Positions 1 to 9,822 of a stretch of 38,400 nt of DNA are shown piece by piece (the stretch's first letter is position 1; each line of letters begins with the position of its first letter). Made by a program: the position numbers and the translations under genes. This DNA comes from Syntrophaceticus sp. (lineage in GTDB: Bacteria; Bacillota; DSM-12270; Thermacetogeniales; Thermacetogeniaceae). The stretch lies in the NCBI GenBank assembly GCA_012842275.1, contig DUSK01000051.1, positions 1 through 38,400 of the forward strand, in the 5' to 3' direction. The notes under the pieces were generated by a model that saw only the letters and a list, made by a program, of their open reading frames with translations, made no database searches and was not told the DNA's origin.

Positions 1-141
1 ATACATGGGTAGTATTCAAGACCGCGAACCGTATATTTTAAATTATTTGATTGAGTTCCAAAATTCTATCTGGTTGAGTTGCTTTGGTGGTTACAGGAAA
101 CAACCTACTTTTACTTGACAGCATCCTGTCACCATTTAGGT

Positions 142-171
142 TTGCAGGCGGTATGCTCACTGTGCTATAAT
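142..171 (+). promoter_or_regulatory. Putative sigma-A promoter of rpmE (TTGCAG - 18 nt - TGC TATAAT, extended -10)
   Basis: TATAAT at 166-171 preceded by TGC (extended -10); TTGCAG at 142-147; about 30 nt upstream of the rpmE start. Confidence 0.5.
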
Positions 172-201
172 AAACAGCGTCAGATCTGGAGGTGAGGTTT
201 A

Positions 202-414
202 ATGAAAAAGGGTATTCATCCGAAGTATCAGAAGGCTACGATTTCCTGTGCCTGTGGAGCCCGTTTTGAAATCGGTTCTACTGTACCAAGCATGAGGGTA
301 GAGGTCTGCTCTAACTGCCATCCCTTCTATACTGGGACCAGGACTAGGGTTGTGGAAAAGGGCGGACGTGTGGAAAGGTTCAGGAAGAAATACGGGGCAT
401 CTGACAGAGGTTAG
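202..414 (+). CDS. rpmE: 50S ribosomal protein L31 (zinc-binding, Cys-containing type)
   Basis: [19 protein letters not shown]...[13 protein letters not shown]; CxC and CxxC motifs; size 70 aa. Confidence 0.96.
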   Translation: MKKGIHPKYQKATISCACGARFEIGSTVPSMRVEVCSNCHPFYTGTRTRVVEKGGRVERFRKKYGASDRG

Positions 415-429
415 CATCTCTTCTCTCAC

Positions 430-1359
430 TTGTTTTTTATAGCTGCAGAGGGAGGGGATGTTTTGTCTGGGAAAACAGGGAAGAATGTTTTTCAGTATGG
501 GGGCCAGGCGGTTATTGAAGGTGTAATGATGCGGGGCCCTCATAAAATTGCAACTGCGGTCCGGTCAGGTGAGGAAATTATTATCCACCAGGAAAAGATT
601 ACTCCCTGGTCGGATTATTTTTCTATTCTAAAATGGCCTTTGATTCGAGGTGCAGTTGCGCTCATTGAATCTATGGTCATCGGGATTAGGAGTTTGAACC
701 TCTCTGCCTCACTTGCTCTGGGTGATGAGGAAGAGGAGGGTTTGAGTACTTTTGAGATGGTTTTGACCGTGGCGCTTGCCCTTCTGCTAGCTACAGGTCT
801 CTTTATATTATTACCCACCTGGTTGGGGCATCTGACCAGTGGACGGTTTCCCGTCTGGGTGCAGAACCTTGTTGAGGGGATCACCCGGTTGGGGCTTTTT
901 CTGGCTTACCTGTTTGGGATCCGTGCTTTGGAGGATATCAGGCGGGTTTTTCAGTACCACGGGGCTGAGCACAAGGCTATTAATACCTATGAAGATGGTG
1001 CTGAACTTACGGTCGAAGAGGTGGCTAAACGTTCCCGACAGCATCCCAGTTGCGGCACCTCTTTTATTCTCTATGTGCTGCTGATCAGCATTATTGTCTT
1101 TTCCTTTTTAGGTAATGGGCCCTGGTGGTGGAAGTTTGGGTCCCGCCTCTTGTTATTACCAATGATCGCCGGCCTGGGATATGAATTTATCCGTTTATCC
1201 AGGAGGTACAGAAAGCAGATGAGGTTTCTCATCGCTCCTGGTCTTTGGGTACAGAATCTTACTACCGGAGAGCCGGACTCAGGCCAGATTGAGGTGGCAA
1301 TTGCGGCACTGAAAAGTGTTTTAGTTCCCCCGCCTGGTGCTGCTGCCTCAGGTGATTGA
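430..1359 (+). CDS. DUF1385 / YqhQ-like membrane protein (true start probably downstream of 430)
   Basis: [16 protein letters not shown] and [15 protein letters not shown] motifs typical of DUF1385; downstream of rpmE. Confidence 0.9.
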   Translation: MFFIAAEGGDVLSGKTGKNVFQYGGQAVIEGVMMRGPHKIATAVRSGEEIIIHQEKITPWSDYFSILKWPLIRGAVALIESMVIGIRSLNLSASLALGDEEEEGLSTFEMVLTVALALLLATGLFILLPTWLGHLTSGRFPVWVQNLVEGITRLGLFLAYLFGIRALEDIRRVFQYHGAEHKAINTYEDGAELTVEEVAKRSRQHPSCGTSFILYVLLISIIVFSFLGNGPWWWKFGSRLLLLPMIAGLGYEFIRLSRRYRKQMRFLIAPGLWVQNLTTGEPDSGQIEVAIAALKSVLVPPPGAAASGD

Positions 1360-1394
1360 ACTTAAGTATTCGGATGGAAGGGGGTTGGCTGGTT

Positions 1395-2480
1395 ATGCTG
1401 GAAAAACTTGAAGAAGTAGAAGCCCGCTTTACGGAGTTGGAAAGCAAGCTCAGCGACCCAGCGGTGCTTAAAGATATGAATCAGTATCGGGAGCTCGCCA
1501 AAAAACATGCAGAACTGTCTGAGATAGTGACAGCTTACAGGGAATATAAAAAAATCATTGAAGATATAGAGAGTGCTAAAGAACTGCTAAATGAGGATGA
1601 TCCTGAGATTCAGCAACTTGCAGAAACCGAATTGTCCCAACTCAAAGAGATAAAGGACAGTATGGAGGAAAAACTGAAGATTCTGCTGCTGCCCAAGGAT
1701 CCCAGAGATGAGAAGAATGTTATTGTGGAGATCCGGGCCGGTACTGGAGGGGAAGAAGCTGCCCTTTTTGCCAGCGATCTTTTTCGTATGTACTCTTATT
1801 ATGCTGAGCGGCAGGGCTGGAAGGTGGAGGTATTAAGCTCACACCCCACCGATATGGGGGGCTTCAAGGAAATTATCTTTCAGGTGAACGGGGACCATGT
1901 TTTCAGCAAATTGAAATATGAAAGCGGTGTTCACCGGGTGCAGCGCATCCCGGTTACTGAATCGGGAGGCCGTATTCATACCAGTGCAGCCACTGTTGCG
2001 GTGCTTCCTGAAGCAGAGGAGGTGGATGTGGAAATCAATCCCCAGGATCTGCGGATTGATATTTTCTGCTCCAGCGGCCCCGGGGGCCAGTCTGTGAACA
2101 CCACCCAGTCCGCTGTAAGGATCACACACCTCCCTACAGGTATAGTGGTTTCCTGTCAGGATGAAAAATCGCAGCACAAAAATAAGGAAAAGGCGATGCG
2201 GGTCCTGCGTGCCCGGCTGTTGGCCCAGGCAGAGGAGGAACAGCAGGGAGAGATCTCATCAATGCGCAGGTCCATGATCGGCAGTGGTGACCGCAGTGAG
2301 CGGATCAGAACCTATAACTTTCCCCAGGGGAGGGTTACCGATCACCGCATCGGATTGAGTCTTTATCGTTTAAATGACATCCTGGAAGGGGACCTTGATG
2401 AAGTGATCACCGCATTGATCACAGCACAGAGGGCCGAGCAATTGCAGGGGGAATTATTCCAGGAAAATTCCGCTAGTTAA
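1395..2480 (+). CDS. prfA: Peptide chain release factor 1
   Basis: GGQ motif ([24 protein letters not shown]), RF-1 length; ATG at 1395 ([12 protein letters not shown]) preferred over the ORF start at 1356. Confidence 0.96.
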   Translation: MLEKLEEVEARFTELESKLSDPAVLKDMNQYRELAKKHAELSEIVTAYREYKKIIEDIESAKELLNEDDPEIQQLAETELSQLKEIKDSMEEKLKILLLPKDPRDEKNVIVEIRAGTGGEEAALFASDLFRMYSYYAERQGWKVEVLSSHPTDMGGFKEIIFQVNGDHVFSKLKYESGVHRVQRIPVTESGGRIHTSAATVAVLPEAEEVDVEINPQDLRIDIFCSSGPGGQSVNTTQSAVRITHLPTGIVVSCQDEKSQHKNKEKAMRVLRARLLAQAEEEQQGEISSMRRSMIGSGDRSERIRTYNFPQGRVTDHRIGLSLYRLNDILEGDLDEVITALITAQRAEQLQGELFQENSAS

Positions 2481-2483
2481 GAG

Positions 2484-3419
2484 ATGAACTGCAGAGAACT
2501 GCTGATCAAAGGAACAGAACTATTGAAAAAAAGGGGGATCAATTCTCCCCGTCTGGATGCAGAGGTGTTGTTGGCCTCTGCCTGGGGGCGGGAGAGGGCT
2601 GATCTCTTGATTTTTTCTGAAGACCAGGTGCCAAAAGAGGTGCAACTGGTTTTTTACGATCTCTTGAGTCAGCGCAGCAAAGGGATACCTGTCGCTTATC
2701 TCACCGGGGAAAAGGAGTTTATGTCTCTTGATTTCTATGTTAATTCTGATGTTCTGATCCCCCGGCCGGAAACTGAACTGCTGGTAGAATGGGTTTTGGA
2801 GTTCCTGGCGAAGCTGGATAAGCCTTTGAAAACTGCCGGGGATATCACAACTGGTCATGTGATTGGTGGTGAGGAAAAACATCTAGTGGCTGATGTGGGC
2901 ACAGGTTCAGGGGCGGTTGCAGTAAGCCTTGCCCACTATAACCCTAAAGTAAAAGTTCTTGCCATCGATATTTCACACAAGGCTCTGAAAACAGCGGCCA
3001 GAAATGCTGATCGCCATGGTGTAAAGGGACGTGTCCGGTTCCTGCAGGGAGACCTGCTCACCCCGCTCCTTGAGCAGGGATTGATAGGTATGGGGACAGC
3101 AGTTGCTGCTAATCTCCCCTATATTCCCACAGCTGATCTGCCGGATCTGCCTATAGATGTTCAATATGAACCGAAAAATGCTTTAGATGGAGGGAAGGAT
3201 GGGCTGGAGCATTACAGAAGGCTTATCCCCCAAGCTGAGCTCTTTCTTGCCCCAGGAGGCCTGCTGGCCTGTGAGATAGGTGCCGGGCAGGGTGAAGTTC
3301 TGGCAGGGTTGCTGCAACAAGAAGGATGGAACAGGGTTAAAGTGCTCAAAGATTATGCAGGAAGGGAGAGAGTTGTTACAGCAGTCAAACAGGACCGATC
3401 AGGGGGACAGGTTGGGTGA
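2484..3419 (+). CDS. prmC: Release factor glutamine methyltransferase (PrmC/HemK)
   Basis: Immediately follows prfA; SAM-binding motif VADVGTGSGAVAVSLA; AANLPYIP in place of the usual NPPY. Confidence 0.92.
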   Translation: MNCRELLIKGTELLKKRGINSPRLDAEVLLASAWGRERADLLIFSEDQVPKEVQLVFYDLLSQRSKGIPVAYLTGEKEFMSLDFYVNSDVLIPRPETELLVEWVLEFLAKLDKPLKTAGDITTGHVIGGEEKHLVADVGTGSGAVAVSLAHYNPKVKVLAIDISHKALKTAARNADRHGVKGRVRFLQGDLLTPLLEQGLIGMGTAVAANLPYIPTADLPDLPIDVQYEPKNALDGGKDGLEHYRRLIPQAELFLAPGGLLACEIGAGQGEVLAGLLQQEGWNRVKVLKDYAGRERVVTAVKQDRSGGQVG

Positions 3420-3520
3420 TCGGGCCGTGCGAAGGGACAGTCCCCGGCCTGATCAGGGGGAGAGACCTTGATCTCAGCGCGGCTTTTGATATATGGAAAG
3501 TAAGAGGTTAAAAGTGAGAA

Positions 3521-3554
3521 TAAAAAAGAGAGGATCTGGATTATGATCCTCTCT
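3521..3554 (-). terminator. Rho-independent terminator of the DUF1646 gene
   Basis: Perfect 10-bp stem AGAGAGGATC/GATCCTCTCT with 8-nt loop; on the - strand followed by TTTTTTATTC. Confidence 0.75.
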
Positions 3555-3579
3555 CCTTATCAACAGATTTTTTATAATC

Positions 3580-4608
3580 CTAAACAATGACAAAGAGGAT
3601 TACATAGTAAATAATCAGCATGGCAAGCCCCAGGGGCACTCCCAGTCTTGCCCATTCGGAACTGGTGATCTTCAGCTTGCAGGCGGAAATGATATTGGGG
3701 ATGTTTCCCGGGATGAGCATCCCTCCGCTGACCAGCAGTCCCATGAGGATCGCTTCGATCTGCAACCCACTCATAGCTGGGCTGATTTCCGCGGCAGCGA
3801 GTGTGGCATTGTCGAGCACCGCAGAGAGCATATTGATCCAGTAAAGGATGCGTCCATCCAGATGGATAATATAAGCATCGATCACCGGTTTGAAGCCCTG
3901 GCCCAATAGTTCCAGAGCCATGATGAACAGGAAGATCTTGCCTGCTCTAAGCAAAACACCCTTGGTTGTTTCATCTTCAAGGTCCACTGTCTCACCGGTA
4001 TCATCATCTTTTGTCCTACTTTTTACAGCAAAGCTGCCTAACACTCCAAAAGCGATAACTCCTGGTATAATGAAAACACCCAACAGTTTCAACAGGTAGA
4101 AAAATTCTTCATTTAGTTTAGAAACAACAATTGTGGAAAGGGGTTCACCGATGGGTGTCAGCGCAGCACCTAATCCGATAGAAAAACACCCTATGATGGT
4201 GGTGTTGATCTTTTCTTTTCTCTGTAGAGGGAGGGCGTTGATTATCTCGGATAGGATAAGTGCTGAAATGATGGCTGTGATAATGCTGGAACAGAGGCCA
4301 AGCAGTACTACCATGAGAAAAATAAACAGATTGAGGGGTATGTGTTCGAGGATTTTACTGATCCATATGTGAATATTATTTTGAAAGCGGGCGAAAAGCA
4401 GACCGAAAATGAGAACTGCCGCTGTGATCATATACATCAAGTGATTGGTAATTATTTCGTGAATCAATTCTGTATTCAAAACTCCGGAGATGATGGTTGC
4501 CGCTAGTCCCATTACGAAGAGAAAGGGTTCCAGGTTGCGTTCTATCACCTTTACGAAAAACGGCAGGGTTAATACTAGTACTAGAATTATTAATAGTCCG
4601 ACTAACAA
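3580..4608 (-). CDS. DUF1646 family putative cation transporter
   Basis: Polytopic 342-aa membrane protein, IGLGAALTPIGEPLSTIVVSKL; AAGGAGG RBS upstream of a TTG start. Confidence 0.75.
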   Translation of the reverse strand: MLVGLLIILVLVLTLPFFVKVIERNLEPFLFVMGLAATIISGVLNTELIHEIITNHLMYMITAAVLIFGLLFARFQNNIHIWISKILEHIPLNLFIFLMVVLLGLCSSIITAIISALILSEIINALPLQRKEKINTTIIGCFSIGLGAALTPIGEPLSTIVVSKLNEEFFYLLKLLGVFIIPGVIAFGVLGSFAVKSRTKDDDTGETVDLEDETTKGVLLRAGKIFLFIMALELLGQGFKPVIDAYIIHLDGRILYWINMLSAVLDNATLAAAEISPAMSGLQIEAILMGLLVSGGMLIPGNIPNIISACKLKITSSEWARLGVPLGLAMLIIYYVILFVIV

Positions 4609-4674
4609 ATGACAGCGCCTCCTTTTAAGACTATAATTAGTGTATATAAGTAAAACTCATCACAATACTTTATT

Positions 4675-4703
4675 ATTATACAGCTTGTACTTTTTTGCAA
4701 CAA
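4675..4703 (-). promoter_or_regulatory. Putative promoter of the DUF1646 gene (TTGTTG-17-TATAAT on - strand)
   Basis: - strand TTGTTG (4703-4698), 17-nt spacer, TATAAT (4680-4675), ~70 nt upstream of the start codon. Confidence 0.5.
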
Positions 4704-4748
4704 TAATGAAATTACCTAAATGAGGTAATGTTAATATAGTGTGGATCA

Positions 4749-5834
4749 ATGATGCAGAATTTGGAGGTGCTTAAAACGCAATACTTAATAGTAGATCCTA
4801 AATCCCCTGAATCTAAACAGATTAAAAAAGCAGCAGGGGTGATCAAAAAGGGTGGTCTGGTGGCTTTTCCCACAGAGACCGTTTATGGGTTGGGCGCTGA
4901 CGGGCTGAACACGGAGGCAGTGAACAAAATATTCCAGGTTAAAGGAAGGCCCAGGAAAAATCCCTTGATTTTACATGTTTCCTCACTGGACCAGGCAAAG
5001 TCGCTGAGCTCCAACTGGCCGCAGACAGCTGATATCCTGGCGAAAAGCTTTTGGCCGGGGCCTATAACTTTGATACTTCCCCGTGCAGAGGGGATCCCTG
5101 ATGCAGTTACTGCTGGCCTGCCTACTATAGCTCTGCGCTATCCCAGCAGCCCTATTGCCCTTGCTTTGATAGAGGCAAGCGGTGTGCCTATTGCTGCACC
5201 CAGTGCCAATCTATCCGGACGCCCCAGTCCTACACGGGCTGAGGATGTTCTGGCGGACCTCAATGGAAAGATCGATATGATCCTGGATGGGGGGCCTGCA
5301 GAGGTGGGTGTGGAATCCACTATATTGAGCCTAACTGGGGAGCAGCCGGTTCTTCTGAGGCCAGGTGGTATAACCAGAGAAGAGATTGAAGATGTTTTAA
5401 AAAAGAGAATTATTGTTCCTGATGCTGTCCTATCCCCGGACAAGCCTGCTGGGGATGATGCAGCTCCCTGTCCCGGCTATTATTTTAAACACTATGCCCC
5501 CCGGGCTCAGGTGATTATGGTTACCGGAGAGCCGGAGGAACAGGCTGCTAAGGTGGAAAAATACTTAACCCAAAACCGGGGGAAACGAATAGGGGTATTG
5601 GCTACCAGTGAAAACTACTCTTTATACCGGAATTTTACTATTCCGCCCTTTTATCTGGCTTCACTGGGTTCAAGATACTGTACAGAAGAGATCGCTAACC
5701 ACTTGTTCAGCGCTTTGCGGGATTGCGATAGGGCAGGGGTTGAGGTGATTCTGGTGGAAACAGTGGCACCTGAAGGAATGGGTTTGGCTGTGATGAACCG
5801 TTTGTGCCGCGCTGCTGAACAGCAGAAGATCTGA
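4749..5834 (+). CDS. ywlC: L-threonylcarbamoyladenylate synthase (Sua5/YwlC/YrdC family)
   Basis: KKGGLVAFPTETVYGLGADG, KGRPRKNPLILHV, APSANLSGRPSPT; Sua5 C-terminal domain (CPGYYFKHYAPRA). Confidence 0.94.
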   Translation: MMQNLEVLKTQYLIVDPKSPESKQIKKAAGVIKKGGLVAFPTETVYGLGADGLNTEAVNKIFQVKGRPRKNPLILHVSSLDQAKSLSSNWPQTADILAKSFWPGPITLILPRAEGIPDAVTAGLPTIALRYPSSPIALALIEASGVPIAAPSANLSGRPSPTRAEDVLADLNGKIDMILDGGPAEVGVESTILSLTGEQPVLLRPGGITREEIEDVLKKRIIVPDAVLSPDKPAGDDAAPCPGYYFKHYAPRAQVIMVTGEPEEQAAKVEKYLTQNRGKRIGVLATSENYSLYRNFTIPPFYLASLGSRYCTEEIANHLFSALRDCDRAGVEVILVETVAPEGMGLAVMNRLCRAAEQQKI

Positions 5835-5853
5835 CAGAAAAGAGGTTTCTTGC

Positions 5854-6438
5854 GTGAATGCTCTGTTGACTTATTTCCTTGTTGCAGTTGCTTTGGGGGC
5901 GGATGCATTTTCCCTGGCTCTGGGCTTGGGTATGAACAAGCCTTGCCGGGGTTCGATTCTGCGTACATCTCTCAGTGTGGGAGTGTTTCATGTGATCATG
6001 CCCCTGGCGGGTATCCTGGTAGGGGGGGTTCTGGGAACAGTAGTGGGAAATCTGGCTGTCTGGATTGGCGGTACCATCTTGGTTTTGTTGGGGTTGAAAA
6101 TGATCCGGGAGGGCTGGCCCTGGCGGAGGGAGGTATTTAGTTTCAAAGATGCTAAAGCAGCTCTGCCGGCTCTACAGAAAAGCAATCCATTTTGCTGGGC
6201 GGGGATTTTGGGGTTAAGCTGGTGTGTCAGTGTAGATGCCTTTGGAGCAGGGGTGGGTATAGGAGTAACGGTCAGCGGTCTTTCCAGTTTTGTGATCATC
6301 CTTGGGGTGGTTGCGGCTTTGATGACCGCAGCCGGCCTGCTGCTGGGGAAATGGCTGGGAAGCTGGACCGGCAAATGGGCGGAAATGTTGGGTGGATTGG
6401 TGCTGATTGCTATTGGAATTAAGATGTTTTTCGGATAG
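5854..6438 (+). CDS. mntP: Manganese efflux pump MntP family
   Basis: ALGADAFSLALGLGM ... SVDAFGAGVGIG duplicated motif; ~194 aa membrane protein. Confidence 0.9.
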   Translation: MNALLTYFLVAVALGADAFSLALGLGMNKPCRGSILRTSLSVGVFHVIMPLAGILVGGVLGTVVGNLAVWIGGTILVLLGLKMIREGWPWRREVFSFKDAKAALPALQKSNPFCWAGILGLSWCVSVDAFGAGVGIGVTVSGLSSFVIILGVVAALMTAAGLLLGKWLGSWTGKWAEMLGGLVLIAIGIKMFFG

Positions 6439-6470
6439 AAGGGATCACTTGTCTGTAAAGGGGTGAGATT

Positions 6471-7172
6471 TTGCGGATTTTGTTCGTCTGTACGGGAAAT
6501 ACCTGCCGCAGCCCTATGGCAGAGAGATTGACAGCAAAAATGCTGGAGCGCTTTGATTTGGGGGATGATGTCCAGGTGATGTCTGCAGGGTTGGCGGCTT
6601 TGCCTGGAGAACCAGCCAGTTCAGGTGCTTGTGAAGCTATGCGCAGGGATGGGATCGATCTATCAAATCACAGAGCAAAACAACTGACCAAAAAAATGGT
6701 AGAGGAGGCAGATTTAATCCTGACGATGACTGCCTCTCAAAAGCGGCACCTGCTGGAGATATACCCTATGTCTGCCGGCAAGGTGTTTGTTCTCAAGGAA
6801 TTTGCGGAGCACGGTTATAACCTTGAATCTTCGGAAAAACTGCTTGCACTGCTGCGGCGGTTAAACACAAAACAGGAAAGGTTTTGGGAAGCCAATAGTG
6901 ATACTGTCAGGGAGTTAAAAGAGGAGAGAGAGGGTCTTTTGCAGCGTCTCCAGGAGATAGAGGATAAATTGGCAGCCATGGAGGGCTCTTTGGCCAGGGA
7001 GATACGGCAGGAGAAAGAGGATATCAGAAAGCTGGAGGAACAGTTGATGAGTTATGACATTACAGATCCTTTCGGACAGTCTGATGAGGTTTACTGCCGC
7101 TGTGCTGACGAGATAGCCCAGGCTGTAGAAGGTGTCTGCAAGCACCTGCAGAGTGAACAGCTGAGAGATTAA
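6471..7172 (+). CDS. Low-molecular-weight phosphatase, YwlE-type protein-arginine phosphatase, with an internal coiled-coil insertion
   Basis: P-loop CTGNTCRSPMAE; general-acid loop DPFG near the C-terminus; ~80 aa Glu/Lys/Leu-rich insertion between them. Confidence 0.85.
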   Translation: MRILFVCTGNTCRSPMAERLTAKMLERFDLGDDVQVMSAGLAALPGEPASSGACEAMRRDGIDLSNHRAKQLTKKMVEEADLILTMTASQKRHLLEIYPMSAGKVFVLKEFAEHGYNLESSEKLLALLRRLNTKQERFWEANSDTVRELKEEREGLLQRLQEIEDKLAAMEGSLAREIRQEKEDIRKLEEQLMSYDITDPFGQSDEVYCRCADEIAQAVEGVCKHLQSEQLRD

Positions 7173-7233
7173 TTTTAATAATAAAAGGAAAAAAAGGATA
7201 ATATCTCGAATACCTTTACTATTTGTTGCTGAG

Positions 7234-7707
7234 GTGGTCCAAGTGATCAAAATAGCGATCGGCAGCGACCATGCCGGTTTCCGTCTGAAAAAAGAGATCA
7301 AGGAATATTTTCAGGGCAAGGATCTGCAGATCACCGATCTTGGGGTTGACAGCACAGACCCTGTTGATTACCCTGATATCGCTCTGATGGTTGCGGAATC
7401 GGTTGCCCGGGGTGACCACAAATATGGAATCTTAATCTGTGGAACAGGGATCGGTATGGTAATGGCTGCCAACAAGGTTCCAGGGATCAGAGCTGCTCTT
7501 TGCCATGACCCCTTTACTGCCCGGGCCGCCCGGGAGCACAATGATGCCAATATTATCGCTCTGGGGGAGAGGGTCACCGGGGCTGGCCTGGCTTGTGCCA
7601 TTATTGAAAGCTGGCTTAATGCAAGCTTTCAAGGGGGGCGTCATCAAAGAAGGGTTGATAAGATCAGAGCCATTGAAGAAAAGTACTGTTCTACCAAAAA
7701 AATATAG
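7234..7707 (+). CDS. rpiB: Ribose 5-phosphate isomerase B
   Basis: [43 protein letters not shown]. Confidence 0.95.
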   Translation: MVQVIKIAIGSDHAGFRLKKEIKEYFQGKDLQITDLGVDSTDPVDYPDIALMVAESVARGDHKYGILICGTGIGMVMAANKVPGIRAALCHDPFTARAAREHNDANIIALGERVTGAGLACAIIESWLNASFQGGRHQRRVDKIRAIEEKYCSTKKI

Positions 7708-7727
7708 CAAAAATCGAGGGATCTATC

Positions 7728-8972
7728 ATGGACCTAATTGAAAAATACGTTGCACCAATCGATCCGGAAATTGCTGATGCCATTCGCTGTGAGGAAAGGA
7801 GACAGCAGGAAAAACTGGAGCTTATAGCTTCGGAAAACTATACCAGCCGGGCGGTTATGGCCGCTCAGGGGAGTGTCTTGACCAATAAATATGCGGAGGG
7901 GTACCCTGAGCGGCGTTACTATGGTGGCTGTGAGTGTGTTGATCTGGTAGAAAAGCTGGCCCTTCAACGGGCAAAGGGCCTCTTTGCAGCAGAACACGCC
8001 AATGTGCAGCCCCACTCAGGCGCCCAGGCCAATACCGCTGTATATCTCTCCCTGTTGAAACCTGGAGACCGCATCCTGGGGATGGGTTTATCCCATGGCG
8101 GCCACCTTACACACGGATTTAAGGCCAATATTTCAGGTAAATATTACGAAAGCTACTTTTACGGAGTAACACTAGAGGGTTTTCTGGATTATGAGGAGAT
8201 CAGAAAGCAGGCATTAGAGATACGCCCCGCCCTTATCGTTGCAGGGGCCAGTGCTTACCCCCGCATTATCGATTTTAAAGCCTTTGCAGATATTTGCCGG
8301 GAATGCGGCGCTCACCTGATGGTGGATATGGCCCATATCGCAGGGCTGGTTGCAGCAGGGCTACATCCCAGCCCTGTGCCCTATGCTGATTTTGTGACAA
8401 CCACAACCCATAAAACCCTGCGGGGACCCCGGGGGGGATTGATTCTCTGCAAAAAGGAGTATGCTAAAAAGATTGATAGTGCTGTATTCCCCGGTATCCA
8501 GGGAGGACCGCTGATGCATATCATCGCAGCCAAAGCAGTCTGCTTAAAAGAGGCGGGGACAGAGGAGTTCCGCTCTTATCAGTGCCAGGTGGTGAAAAAC
8601 GCATCTGTGCTGGGAGAGGTTTTAAAGAGCTATGGTTTTGCTCTGGTATCAGGAGGCACAGATAACCACCTGATCCTGGTGGATTTGCGCAGCAAAAACC
8701 TTACAGGGCATGATGCAGAACTAATGCTCGATGAAGTAGGTATAACTGTGAATAAAAATATGGTGCCCTTTGACCCCCAGAGTTCACGGGTAACCAGTGG
8801 GATCAGAATCGGCACCCCAGCAGTGACCAGCAGAGGTATGGGAGAAAAGGAAATGGAACTGATAGGCACAGCCATCAATCTGGTGCTGTCCTATCCCGGC
8901 GATCAGAGCAAACTGGAAGAAGCGCGCCGGATCGTACATGATCTCTGTGTTTCTTTTCCAATTTACTCTTAG
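7728..8972 (+). CDS. glyA: Serine hydroxymethyltransferase
   Basis: [29 protein letters not shown] (PLP lysine). Confidence 0.97.
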   Translation: MDLIEKYVAPIDPEIADAIRCEERRQQEKLELIASENYTSRAVMAAQGSVLTNKYAEGYPERRYYGGCECVDLVEKLALQRAKGLFAAEHANVQPHSGAQANTAVYLSLLKPGDRILGMGLSHGGHLTHGFKANISGKYYESYFYGVTLEGFLDYEEIRKQALEIRPALIVAGASAYPRIIDFKAFADICRECGAHLMVDMAHIAGLVAAGLHPSPVPYADFVTTTTHKTLRGPRGGLILCKKEYAKKIDSAVFPGIQGGPLMHIIAAKAVCLKEAGTEEFRSYQCQVVKNASVLGEVLKSYGFALVSGGTDNHLILVDLRSKNLTGHDAELMLDEVGITVNKNMVPFDPQSSRVTSGIRIGTPAVTSRGMGEKEMELIGTAINLVLSYPGDQSKLEEARRIVHDLCVSFPIYS

Positions 8973-9042
8973 TAGATATTGAACTTTCTTTTCCCCATAT
9001 CTGGCACTTGGCCTCTGAGATCTATCACAAGGGGGTGGGTAT

Positions 9043-9498
9043 TTGACAAGGCCGGGATGGCAGGATTATTTTATGGAAATTGCCCGGGTTGTAGCCAAGC
9101 GGTCAACCTGCCTCCGGCGGCAGGTGGGTGCGATTATTGTTAAGGAAAAGCGCATCCTCTGCACCGGATACAACGGAGTTCCTTCAGGGCTCACCCACTG
9201 TGGTGAGGTGGGATGCCTCAGGGAACAACTGCAGATCCCCTCAGGGGAGCGTCATGAACTGTGCCGGGGTTTGCATGCGGAGCAGAATGCCATTATTCAA
9301 GCAGCCCTTCATGGGGTTTCTATAGAGGGGGGATCTTTCTACATCACCCATAGGCCCTGTGTTCTTTGTGCCAAAATGATCTGCAACGCGGGCATCAAAG
9401 AGGTTTATTTTCAAGGGGATTACCCTGATCAGCTGGCAGCAGATATTTTCTCTGAAGCAGGGGTGGAGTTGATCTGTACAGGAGGAGGAAAAGAATGA
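9043..9498 (+). CDS. dCMP deaminase family protein (ComEB-like)
   Basis: [11 protein letters not shown] and [14 protein letters not shown] zinc deaminase motifs. Confidence 0.92.
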   Translation: MTRPGWQDYFMEIARVVAKRSTCLRRQVGAIIVKEKRILCTGYNGVPSGLTHCGEVGCLREQLQIPSGERHELCRGLHAEQNAIIQAALHGVSIEGGSFYITHRPCVLCAKMICNAGIKEVYFQGDYPDQLAADIFSEAGVELICTGGGKE

Positions 9499-9818
9499 AA
9501 CAAATGAAAACCAAAGACATTACACTGCCCCGCCTCAACAATCTAAAACCCACTCTGGAATCAACAGCTTTCAAATTGATGGAGGAGGCTGGGGAACTGG
9601 CCCAAGCCATTGGGAAATTCCGCGGGATGAGCGGGGAACAGACCAGCATGAACGAACAGCAGGTTGTGAAACTGATCTTAGATGAACTGTTGGATGTGGC
9701 CCAAACTGCGGTATCCTTAATGTTTGTACTGGAAGAGGAATATGGGGCCGATATCGGTGAGGCCTTGCAATGCCACATCCAAAAGCTGATCGACAAAGAC
9801 TATCTGCGTGTGGAGTAG
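9495..9818 (+). CDS. MazG-like nucleotide pyrophosphohydrolase-type protein
   Basis: [16 protein letters not shown] ... [15 protein letters not shown] (ExxE and ExxD of all-alpha NTP pyrophosphatases); overlaps the preceding stop. Confidence 0.8.
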   Translation: MKQMKTKDITLPRLNNLKPTLESTAFKLMEEAGELAQAIGKFRGMSGEQTSMNEQQVVKLILDELLDVAQTAVSLMFVLEEEYGADIGEALQCHIQKLIDKDYLRVE

Positions 9819-9822
9819 AAAA

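Noticed and set aside
115-171. TTGACA at 115-120 as the -35 box of the rpmE promoter
   Set aside because: 45 nt from the TATAAT, incompatible with a sigma-A spacer; the closer TTGCAG with extended -10 was preferred.
4609-4680. A Na+-sensing DUF1646-motif riboswitch upstream of the DUF1646 transporter
   Set aside because: The leader between the predicted promoter and start codon is only ~60 nt, AU-rich, and shows no convincing stem-loop beyond the RBS.
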